From an uncultured Clostridia bacterium (GTDB taxonomy: Bacteria > Bacillota > Clostridia > Lachnospirales > Lachnospiraceae), in the NCBI GenBank assembly GCA_937896665.1, contig CALBNS010000119.1:1-20294 (forward strand): a stretch of 20,294 nucleotides of DNA, written 5' to 3'. Positions within the stretch are counted from its first letter, which is position 1. Each line of letters opens with the position of its first letter. Both the position numbers and the translations under genes were made by a program. Below the pieces are notes generated by a model. That model ran no database searches and had not been told where the DNA came from. It saw only the letters and a program-made list of their open reading frames with translations. This document shows, piece after piece, positions 6,608-13,343 of this stretch.

Positions 6608-8952
6608 GACCACTGGCAATCGCATATGGGAATAACCGACAGGCAAAGACCTGGACGAATAAAACAATTACTTTCGATGAACTGAAAGAACGTCTGAAGG
6701 TCACGATTCGTACGCCGGAATCTGCTGAGGAGTATGCAAAATTCAATAAAGCAAAACGTGACACCGTGAAAGACCACGGTGGATTTGTGGCAGGAGCATT
6801 GAAAGGCGGCAGAAGAAAAATCGATACTGTGGAGCTTCGTTCTATGGTTGCTTTGGATGGTGACAGAATCGATAAAGCCTTTTTAGAAAACTATGAAATG
6901 AATGCACCATATACATCTTTGCTTTACACCACACACAGCAGTACGGAAGATCATCCAAGAGTGCGTTTGGTGTATCCGCTTACTCGTGATGTGACACCGG
7001 AGGAGTTTGTTGCAGTTTCCAGATATCTTGCAGATATGCTGGGCATCGATTATTTCGATGAATGTTCCTATCAGCCGAATCAGTTGATGTACTGGCCATC
7101 CACACCATCAAACGGAGTCTATGTGTTTAAGGATGTGGAGAAAGAATGGCTGAATCCGGATGATATTTTATCTGCTCATCCGGAATGGACTGATCCGACC
7201 AGACTTCCAACGTCTTCCAGAGAAAGCCGAGCGAATACGACACGAACGGCGGAAGTAAAAGATCCGCTTGGTAAGGATGGCACAGTTGGATTATTCAATC
7301 GTACTTATTTTCCAATTAATCGTGCCATTGAAAAGTTCCTGTCTGATGTATACGAACCAACGGATAACGAAAACAGATATCACTATATTCAGTCATCCAG
7401 TATGGCAGGTGTGGAAATTATTGAGAAAGGCAAGTTCGCTTATTCTCATCATGCCAAAGATCCTGCGTACTTGAAGCTTTGCAATGCTTTTGACTTGGTT
7501 CGTATCCATAAGTTCGGTGACGATGACAGCAAGAAATCCTTCAATGCTATGTGTGAGCTGGCAATGGAGGATGACGAAGTGAAGCGTCTTGCAATGGAAG
7601 AGAAATTATTGGAGGCAGAGACAGACTTTGCGGATTCTGATAGTGACTGGATGACAAGGCTTAAGTATCAGCCAAGAACGGGTCTTTTGGAGAACAGCGT
7701 TTACAATTTGAACCTTATCCTTAATAATGACCCGGATTTCCAGAACTTTGCTTTCAATGAGTTGGCAAATCGTATCCAGATTACGGGGCCGCTGCCTTGG
7801 GAACGTCCGGAAGGGAACTCTTTCTGGCGAGATGCAGACACAGCGCAGCTAAAGTCCATCATTGACATCCGATACCTGGCATTTTCCAGCCGAAACCATG
7901 ACGTTGCTTTTACAAAAGCGGCAGATGACAGACATTTTCATCCAGTTCGTGACTATTTGAACAGTCTGCCGGAATGGGATGGTGTGAAGCGAGTGGAAGA
8001 CTTATTTATCAAATATCTGCAGGCAGAGGATACGGAGTATGTCCGCACGGTTACCAGAAAAACTTTTGCGGCAGCAGTTGCAAGAATCTATGTTCCGGGG
8101 ATCAAGTTTGATTGTGTTCCTGTTTTGGATGGTGATCAGGGAATCGGTAAATCCACTATTGTAAAGGATTTGGTATCTCCGGAATACTACTCAGAAACCT
8201 TGTCACTTACGGATATGGATGATAAGTCCGGTGCAGAAAAGCTGCAGGGATTCTGGGCAGTGGAAATCGGTGAGTTAGCTGGAATGAAGAAAGCGGATAT
8301 TGAAAAGGTGAAAGCATTTCTTTCTACCTGCGATGACAAGTACAGACCATCTTATGGACGAGTGGTGGAATCTCATCCACGCCAGTGTATCATCATTGCA
8401 ACAGTTAATGGAGAGCGTGGATATCTGCGTGATATCACAGGTAACCGCCGCTTTTGGATTATCAAGCTTCATCAGAAGAAACAGAAAAAGACCTGGAACT
8501 TTACACCGGAGTTTCGTGCTCAGTTTTGGGCAGAGGCAAAAGAAATCTGGAAGTCAGGGGAAAAGCTATACTTAGAAGGCGATGTTCTGGCGGAAGCAGA
8601 AAAGATGCAGCAGTCTGCTATGGAAGTGGACGAACGTGTCGGAATGGTGGAAGAGTATCTGAATACCATGCTCCCGGAGGATTGGGACAGCATGGATCTG
8701 TTCCAGAGAAGAAATTACCTGAACGGCAGTGAGTTTGGTTCGCCAGCGCACAAAGGCTGTGAGCTTCGCACGGAGGTCAGCAATGCAGAAATCTGGTGCG
8801 AATGCTTTGGAAAGTCTCTGCAGGAGTTAAAACCTACAGATAGTTACAGTATTGCAGCTCTTATGAGTCAGATTGGCGGTTGGGAACGAACCACTACCAT
8901 CAAGCGTCAGCCGCTTTACGGCAGGCAGCGACTTTACAAGTTTGGAGGTTAA
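6598..8952 (+). CDS. Virulence-associated E (VapE)-family phage primase/helicase
   Basis: A 784-residue replication protein. The C-terminal part is a VapE-type P-loop ATPase: Walker A GDQGIGKST near residue 514, Walker B-like WAVEIGEL near 555, and TGNRRFWII near 618, which supplies the conserved arginine region. The N-terminal ~300 residues, with MVALDGDRI, HPRVRLVYPL and YWPS segments, look like the archaeo-eukaryotic primase-like domain often fused to this ATPase. Together these should prime and unwind phage DNA at the origin. The start is either 6598 or 6604: GGAGG is 4 nt from the first and 10 nt from the second, which makes the common ATGA overlap with the upstream stop. It is followed by a 148-bp gap holding a large inverted repeat that might be the origin. 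Confidence 0.9.
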   Translation: MLMRPLAIAYGNNRQAKTWTNKTITFDELKERLKVTIRTPESAEEYAKFNKAKRDTVKDHGGFVAGALKGGRRKIDTVELRSMVALDGDRIDKAFLENYEMNAPYTSLLYTTHSSTEDHPRVRLVYPLTRDVTPEEFVAVSRYLADMLGIDYFDECSYQPNQLMYWPSTPSNGVYVFKDVEKEWLNPDDILSAHPEWTDPTRLPTSSRESRANTTRTAEVKDPLGKDGTVGLFNRTYFPINRAIEKFLSDVYEPTDNENRYHYIQSSSMAGVEIIEKGKFAYSHHAKDPAYLKLCNAFDLVRIHKFGDDDSKKSFNAMCELAMEDDEVKRLAMEEKLLEAETDFADSDSDWMTRLKYQPRTGLLENSVYNLNLILNNDPDFQNFAFNELANRIQITGPLPWERPEGNSFWRDADTAQLKSIIDIRYLAFSSRNHDVAFTKAADDRHFHPVRDYLNSLPEWDGVKRVEDLFIKYLQAEDTEYVRTVTRKTFAAAVARIYVPGIKFDCVPVLDGDQGIGKSTIVKDLVSPEYYSETLSLTDMDDKSGAEKLQGFWAVEIGELAGMKKADIEKVKAFLSTCDDKYRPSYGRVVESHPRQCIIIATVNGERGYLRDITGNRRFWIIKLHQKKQKKTWNFTPEFRAQFWAEAKEIWKSGEKLYLEGDVLAEAEKMQQSAMEVDERVGMVEEYLNTMLPEDWDSMDLFQRRNYLNGSEFGSPAHKGCELRTEVSNAEIWCECFGKSLQELKPTDSYSIAALMSQIGGWERTTTIKRQPLYGRQRLYKFGG

Positions 8953-8954
8953 GA

Positions 8955-9088
8955 ACACAAGAATGCGTCACAACACAACTATTTCCCTTATATTCAAAAT
9001 CCAATTCATTTTATATAGAAAAGATTTGTGCCTGTACACACGCGTAAGAAATATATAGGAAATGGTTGTGAAGATGTGTTCCTTGTGT
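8955..9088. repeat. ~134-bp imperfect inverted repeat element (origin or MITE-like)
   Basis: The ends of this gap mirror each other: ACACAAG (8955-8961) against CTTGTGT (9082-9088), and CACAACTATTTCC (8974-8986) against GGAAATGGTTGTG (9058-9070), 12 of 13 positions complementary. Similarity continues inward through AT-rich words. The spacing between the matching blocks differs by only one base between the arms (12 and 11 nt). The core is AT-rich with a GCGC-flanked ACACACGCGT word. Located directly after the primase/helicase gene, it could be a replication origin; a small non-autonomous inverted-repeat element or a long RNA hairpin are alternatives. No clear target-site duplication was seen. 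Confidence 0.5.
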
Positions 9089-9100
9089 CAGTGAAAAGAT

Positions 9101-9388
9101 ATGAGAGAACGATTTATAGAAAGAAAATTTGTGGAGGCAGTCAAGAAGAAAGGTGGTTTCGCACCAAAGTTTGTAAGTCCGGGTTTAGATGGTATGCCTG
9201 ACCGAATCGTACTGTTTCCAATTGGTAAGATAGCTTTTGTTGAATTAAAAGCACCAGGAGAAACCATGCGACCACTGCAAGTAAGAAGAAAAAGACAGTT
9301 GGAAGAACTCGGTTTTTCGGTTTACTGCGTAGATGAGGTTTCGCAGATTGATGGTGTGATTAGAAAGATTGGAGGTGATGCCCGATGA
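9101..9388 (+). CDS. VRR-NUC domain nuclease
   Basis: A 95-residue stand-alone VRR-NUC protein. Visible active-site pattern: GLDGMPDRIVLF with the catalytic aspartate near residue 31, then FVELKAPGE with the E-x-K near residue 46, and the following QVRRKRQLEELGF helix with the family's glutamine and arginine. The family is a PD-(D/E)XK nuclease that cleaves branched or structured DNA; in phages it always sits beside replication helicases. Its ribosome-binding site is poor (AAAAG), unlike its neighbours. Its stop overlaps the ATG of the helicase gene at 9385 (ATGA), so the two are coupled. Confidence 0.88.
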   Translation: MRERFIERKFVEAVKKKGGFAPKFVSPGLDGMPDRIVLFPIGKIAFVELKAPGETMRPLQVRRKRQLEELGFSVYCVDEVSQIDGVIRKIGGDAR

Positions 9389-10744
9389 AGTTCGTACCAC
9401 ATGATTATCAGCAGTATGCAATCGATTTTATAAAGAATAATGAAATAGCTGCAGTCTTTTTGGATATGGGCTTGGGTTAATGGTAAGACAGCAATTACCT
9501 TGACGGCACTGAATGACCTTATTTTTGACAGCTTTGAAGTATCTAAAGTTTTAGTGATTGCACCGCTGAGAGTGGCAAGAGATACCTGGCCTGCAGAACT
9601 GAAGAAATGGGACCACCTAAAGGATTTGCGATACTCCGTAGCAGTTGGAACGGGAGCAGAAAGAAAAGAAGCATTAAAAGCTGAAGCGGAAATTTATATC
9701 ATCAATCGTGAAAATGTAGATTGGCTTGTGAATAAAAGCGGCGTTCCATTTCACTTTGATATGGTGGTGATTGATGAGCTTTCTTCTTTTAAGAGCCACC
9801 AGTCAAAACGATTTAAGAGCCTTCTGAAAGTAAGACCTTTTGCAAAAAGAATTGTTGGCTTGACTGGCACTCCTTCCAGCAACGGCCTTATGGATCTCTG
9901 GGCGCAGTTTCGTATTCTTGATTTCGGAAAAAGACTTGGAAGATACATTACGCACTACCGTGATGCGTTCTTCCTTCCGGATAAAAGAAATGGTGAGCGT
10001 ATTTTTACCTACAAACCTGCGCCTGGTGCGGAAGAACTGATTTATAAAAGAATATCGGACATAACAATCAGCATGAAGTCTTGTGATTACCTGACACTTC
10101 CGGAATGCGTGATGAATGAAGTTCCAGTTTTTATGAATGCAAAAGAGATTCAAATCTATGAAACCTTTCGTGAAGATATGGTGGCAAAGATTAAAGATGA
10201 GGAAATTGATGCTGCCAATGCTGCAGTTCTTTCAGGAAAACTTCTGCAGATGGCAAATGGTTGTATCTACGATGAAGAAAAAAGAGCATGGCAGATTCAC
10301 GATAGGAAACTGGATGCACTAGAAGATTTGATCGAAAGTGCCAATGGGAAACCGGTTCTTGTTGCGTACTGGTTTCAGCATGATCTTACCAGAATCAAAG
10401 CACGATTTTCTGTTCGTGAGATTAAAACATCGAAAGATATTGCAGATTGGAACGAAGGGAAGATTCCTGTTGCGGTGATTCATCCAGCATCTGCAGGTCA
10501 CGGGCTAAATCTTCAGGCAGGAGGCTCTACTCTGATATGGTTTGGACTTACCTGGTCTTTGGAACTTTATCAGCAGTGCAACGCCAGACTTCATAGACAG
10601 GGACAGACGGATACGGTAGTGATTCATCATATTATTACCAAAGGTACCATTGATGAAGATGTGATGGCAGCACTTGCTAGAAAAGAGAGGGTTCAAAATG
10701 CTCTGATTAATGCAGTGAAGGCAAAACTGGAGGTGAGAGCATAA
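9385..10744 (+). pseudogene. SNF2/DEAD-type phage helicase split in the Walker A motif by 7 nt (frameshifted, or read by recoding)
   Basis: Translation from ATG 9385 gives MKFVPHDYQQYAIDFI... to LDMGLG and then meets TAA at 9478. Removing the seven bases 9478-9484 (TAATGGT) joins LDMGLG directly to KTAITLTALND in the +1 frame and restores an intact ~450-residue protein. The remainder is undamaged: VLVIAPLRV (motif Ia), VVIDELSSF (II), LTGTPSSNG (III), LVAYWF (IV), SAGHGLNLQ (V) and CNARLHRQGQ (VI), ending at 10744. This is the SNF2-like helicase that usually follows VRR-NUC in such phages. No good start or ribosome-binding site serves the second frame alone (TTG 9500 would lack the P-loop). 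Either a recent inactivating insertion, a sequencing/assembly error, or translational hopping or +1 frameshifting explains it. Confidence 0.8.
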
Positions 10745-10962
10745 TGGACGCCTATGAGAAACTTGCCAATGCAATTATCCTGCAGGCAGTGAAAGATTGG
10801 GGAGCAGCAAGAAGGAAACTGAAAAGAAAACCGCAGAATGAAAGTGCAAGGAGTGAATTGGAAAGCTGTGAGAGATTCTTCCGCTCCGACTGGTTTACAA
10901 CACTGACAGATGTGGATGGAGCAGTGATTCTTCGAAAACTTTATGAGGAGGATGGCAGATGA
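10744..10962 (+). CDS. Small phage protein of unknown function (72 aa)
   Basis: A 72-residue, mostly helical, charged protein (MDAYEKLANAIILQAVKDW..., later SCERFFRSDWFTTLTDVDGAVILRKLYEE). It overlaps the helicase stop (TAATG) and the next start (ATGA), so it is translationally locked between replication and late-regulator genes. Proteins of this size with the SCERFFRSDWF-type pattern are, to my recollection, regular neighbours of DUF1492 genes in Clostridia phages, but no function is known to me. Confidence 0.7.
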   Translation: MDAYEKLANAIILQAVKDWGAARRKLKRKPQNESARSELESCERFFRSDWFTTLTDVDGAVILRKLYEEDGR

Positions 10963-11384
10963 CCGCAAAAGAATATTTAAAACAGGCGTATCGTCTTGAT
11001 CATAGAATCGATTCAGATATTGAAGAACTGGGAAGGCTGCGAGAGATGTCTACAAATATTTCTGCTCCCACGATGGGAGATAAGGTTCAGACAAACCGCA
11101 GTACGGATGCTCCTTTTGTAAAGTGTCTGGAAAGAATCTATGAGCAGGAGGAAAAGATAAATGCAGAGATTGATATGTTGGTTGACCTTAAAAATGAAAT
11201 CAGGAATGTGATTGATACCGTTAATAACACAGATGAGAGAATGGTTCTTCGTTACCGATACATTCACAACTATACCTGGGAGCAGATTGGAGACGAACTG
11301 GGAGCCGATTCCCGCACCGTCAGAAGGTGGCATGGGAAAGCACTGACGCATGTGGAACTTCCGGAAAATCCAATAAAAATATAA
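10959..11384 (+). CDS. ArpU/DUF1492-like late transcription regulator
   Basis: A 141-residue protein with a coiled-coil-like N-terminal two-thirds (YLKQAYRLDHRIDSDIEELGRL, later ERIYEQEEKINAEIDMLVDL) and a sigma-region-4-like HTH at the end: RMVLRYRYIHNYTWEQIGDELGADSRTVRRWHGKAL. This is the layout of DUF1492/ArpU-type proteins, which in Gram-positive phages include late activators that switch on the terminase operon (family knowledge). The context fits: the gene is followed immediately by an extended -10 promoter with three phased TGTCC repeats, then HNH and terminase genes. Start 10959 has GGAGGATGGCAG upstream and an ATGA overlap with the previous gene. Confidence 0.82.
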   Translation: MTAKEYLKQAYRLDHRIDSDIEELGRLREMSTNISAPTMGDKVQTNRSTDAPFVKCLERIYEQEEKINAEIDMLVDLKNEIRNVIDTVNNTDERMVLRYRYIHNYTWEQIGDELGADSRTVRRWHGKALTHVELPENPIKI

Positions 11385-11395
11385 AACGCCCGAAA

Positions 11396-11441
11396 TGTCC
11401 ACATTTGTCCTAAAATGTCCAACTCCACTATGTGATATAGT
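11396..11441 (+). promoter_or_regulatory. Late promoter with three 10-bp-phased TGTCC activator repeats
   Basis: TGTCC occurs at 11396-11400, 11406-11410 and 11416-11420, each preceded by an A/T run, so the repeats fall on one face of the helix. An extended -10, TGATATAGT, lies at 11433-11441. The -35 position (about 11413-11418) has no TTGACA-like hexamer and is covered by the third repeat. This is what an activator-dependent promoter looks like, and the likely activator is the ArpU-like protein encoded just upstream. The match is visible; binding is inferred. Confidence 0.65.
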
Positions 11442-11468
11442 AGAATCAGCAAAAAAGTACAATGAACC

Positions 11469-11504
11469 AGCCTTGTGGGAGAAAATTCCTGCGAGGCTTT
11501 TCTT
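11469..11504 (+). terminator. Terminator-like hairpin in the late-operon leader
   Basis: AGCCTTGTGGGA (11469-11480) pairs with TTCCTGCGAGGCT (11486-11498) over about 12 bp with several G-U pairs, followed by TTTTCTT. It begins only about 20 nt after the expected start site of the late promoter and ends about 29 nt before the HNH gene. It could stop early-region read-through, or work as an attenuator for late genes. Confidence 0.65.
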
Positions 11505-11532
11505 ATGCCCAGAGGTAGGAGGTGAACGAGAG

Positions 11533-11892
11533 ATGCCAAGAAAACCGAAGAGACCGTGCAGTTATCCTAGATGCCCAGAGCTTACAGACGGAAGATTTTG
11601 TGAGAAGCACGAGAAGGAAGAGAACAAACGCTACGAGAAGTACGACAGAGATCCTGCTGTACGCCGTAGGTACGGCAGAGCTTGGAAACGTATCCGAGAC
11701 AAATATGTAAGCGAACATCCTTTTTGTGAAGTTTGTTATAGCAAGGGAATTCTTGTGGAAACAGAGGAAGTGCACCATAAGATTCCGCTGTCCAAAGGTG
11801 GAACCCACGAGAGAAACAATCTGATTGCTCTTTGCAAGTCCTGTCATGCAAGAATCCATGCGGAGAATGGTGACCGTTGGCACAACCGGTAG
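11533..11892 (+). CDS. HNH endonuclease (packaging-associated)
   Basis: A 119-residue phage HNH nuclease. Motifs in order: an N-terminal cysteine cluster (CSYPRCPEL...CEKH), CEVC near residue 64, the HNH core EVHHKIPLSKGGTHERNN, then LCKSCHARIH. The two CxxC pairs bind the structural zinc and the HH/N/H residues form the beta-beta-alpha-metal active site. The ATG at 11533 follows GTAGGAGGTGAACGAG; an upstream in-frame ATG at 11395 would run through the TGTCC repeats and terminator and is rejected. In HK97-like cos phages an HNH protein beside terS is needed with the terminase for cos cleavage (family knowledge), and a G-rich candidate cos lies just after this gene. Confidence 0.9.
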   Translation: MPRKPKRPCSYPRCPELTDGRFCEKHEKEENKRYEKYDRDPAVRRRYGRAWKRIRDKYVSEHPFCEVCYSKGILVETEEVHHKIPLSKGGTHERNNLIALCKSCHARIHAENGDRWHNR

Positions 11893-11924
11893 GGGGAGGT
11901 CACTTCTCTACAGGAAAGTGCTTA

Positions 11925-11955
11925 GGGCAACGGGGCGGGGGTCTCACGCACAAAA
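11925..11955. other. Candidate cos site
   Basis: Between the HNH gene and terS lies a short, strikingly G-rich block, CGGGGCGGGGG (11931-11941), followed by TCTCACGCAC. Nothing else in this AT-leaning window looks like it. cos sites of HNH-containing Gram-positive phages commonly sit at this position and have G/C-rich overhangs. Exact cleavage positions cannot be read from sequence. Confidence 0.4.
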
Positions 11956-12006
11956 AGCAGAAATCAAACGGGGGATTAACCTTTGGTCAGAAAGGATGTG
12001 TAAAAA

Positions 12007-12546
12007 ATGGCGAAAGACGGTACAAACCGAGGCGGTGCCAGAGTAGGTGCTGGGCGAAAACCAAAGGCCTTGGTAGATAAAATAAAAGACGGTGATGCGG
12101 CGCAGGTTATAGAACTGCCATCACCTCCCACTTTTGAAGGGGTAGATGTTCCTCCGGTAAAGGAATATCTGAAAGCAAAACAGAAGATGGGAAAGGATTT
12201 GTGTGCAGAAGAAGTGTACAGGGAGACATGGCTTTGGCTGAAGGAACGAGGCTGTGAGAAATTAGTAAATCAGCAGCTGATTGAACAGTATGCCATGAGC
12301 GTTTCCAGATGGATCCAGTGTGAGCAATGCATCTCAGAGTATGGATTTTTAGCAAAGCATCCGACTACGGGAAATGCAATTGCCAGCCCATACGTGGCAA
12401 TGAGCCAGACATATATGAAACAGGTGAATCAGGTGTGGTATCAGATTTTCCAAGTGGTAAAAGAGAACTGTTCTGTGGAATGGCAGGGCGGTACACCGCA
12501 GGATGATGTGATGGAACGCTTATTAAGAACCAGGAAGGGAATGTAG
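12007..12546 (+). CDS. terS: Terminase small subunit, P27 family
   Basis: A 179-residue protein with the P27-family opening GGARVGAGRKPKAL, then a proline-rich segment, a helical DNA-binding/oligomerising part (VYRETWLWLKERGC, QLIEQYAMSVSRWIQCE) and the typical ending with YVAMSQTYMKQVNQVWYQIF. TerS recognises the packaging site and loads TerL. AAAGGATG lies upstream of the ATG. It sits after HNH and the putative cos, as expected. Unusually, terL is more than 5 kb away, at 17762, with methyltransferase, SAM synthetase and fibre-like genes between. Confidence 0.9.
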   Translation: MAKDGTNRGGARVGAGRKPKALVDKIKDGDAAQVIELPSPPTFEGVDVPPVKEYLKAKQKMGKDLCAEEVYRETWLWLKERGCEKLVNQQLIEQYAMSVSRWIQCEQCISEYGFLAKHPTTGNAIASPYVAMSQTYMKQVNQVWYQIFQVVKENCSVEWQGGTPQDDVMERLLRTRKGM

Positions 12547-12548
12547 TT

Positions 12549-13331
12549 ATGATTGAGAAAGTAAATCCGAGCCATCCGGATAAGGTGGCAGACCGAATTG
12601 CAGGTGCGATTGTGGATCTGGCTTATAAAGCAGAAAAGAATCCGAAGATTGCAGTAGAGGTTTTGATTGGACATGGCGTGTGTCATGCGATTATTGAAAC
12701 GACAGCCGATATCAATAAAAATGCAGTGAAAACTGCCATTAAGCGTATCGCAGGAAAAGTAAAATGCGATATTGTAATAGTTCCGCAGGATGAACATTTA
12801 TCTAAGAATCAGTCCAAAGGTTTCCGCTGTGGTGACAATGGTATTTTTAAGGGAATGCCACTTACCGAGGAACAGAAACAGATGTCAAAAATTGCGAAAG
12901 AAATCTACAGTCGATATCCTTATGATGGAAAATACATTTTGGATGAGGCAAGACTGATTATTTGTCAGAGCAATGTGAAAAGCAAAGAACTGCAGCAGAG
13001 ATATTATTATGCGCAGGTGAATCCGTTAGGAGATTGGACCGGCGGCACCAATGCAGATACGGGTGCAACCAACAGAAAACTTGGATCTGACATGGCGGAT
13101 TCAGTAACTGGTGGCGGTCTTCATGGCAAGGACTTATCTAAGGCAGATGTATCGGTAAATATCTACGCATTTCTGAAAGCACAGAGAACCGGAAAGCCTG
13201 TCAGCCTTTGTTGTGCAATTGGAGATGATATGATTGACGGTATCCCATATCCGGAAATCGTAAGACAGGCAAAAGAATATATAGACGCCATTGGTGGATT
13301 TGAGAAATTCGCTGAGTGGGGTCTTTTTTAA
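12549..13331 (+). CDS. metK: Compact phage S-adenosylmethionine synthetase (methionine adenosyltransferase)
   Basis: This 260-residue protein carries the MetK signature regions in order: SHPDKVADRIAGAIVD (cellular GHPDK loop), VEVLIGHG, CGDNGIFKG (cellular GAGDQG), NPLGDWTGGTNADTGATNRKLGSDM (cellular GGPxGDxGLTGRK), and GGGLHGKDLSKADVS. The H-P-D-K, R-K and GKD residues that bind ATP, methionine and phosphates are kept. Cellular enzymes have about 380-400 residues and three repeats; this one lacks over a third of that, mostly from the middle and the C-terminus. It should make SAM from ATP and methionine, presumably for the DNA methyltransferase that starts 12 bp downstream. It begins 2 nt after terS stops. 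Family firm; activity not proven. Confidence 0.85.
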   Translation: MIEKVNPSHPDKVADRIAGAIVDLAYKAEKNPKIAVEVLIGHGVCHAIIETTADINKNAVKTAIKRIAGKVKCDIVIVPQDEHLSKNQSKGFRCGDNGIFKGMPLTEEQKQMSKIAKEIYSRYPYDGKYILDEARLIICQSNVKSKELQQRYYYAQVNPLGDWTGGTNADTGATNRKLGSDMADSVTGGGLHGKDLSKADVSVNIYAFLKAQRTGKPVSLCCAIGDDMIDGIPYPEIVRQAKEYIDAIGGFEKFAEWGLF

Positions 13332-13343
13332 TGGAGGTGCAGC

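Noticed and set aside
9446..9500. Second half of the helicase as an independent gene starting at TTG 9500
   Set aside because: No ribosome-binding site precedes it and the product would lack the Walker A lysine and threonine, so it would not be a working helicase.
11395..11532. Upstream in-frame ATG for the HNH protein
   Set aside because: It would translate through the TGTCC repeats, late promoter and terminator hairpin; ATG 11533 has a strong GTAGGAGG site.
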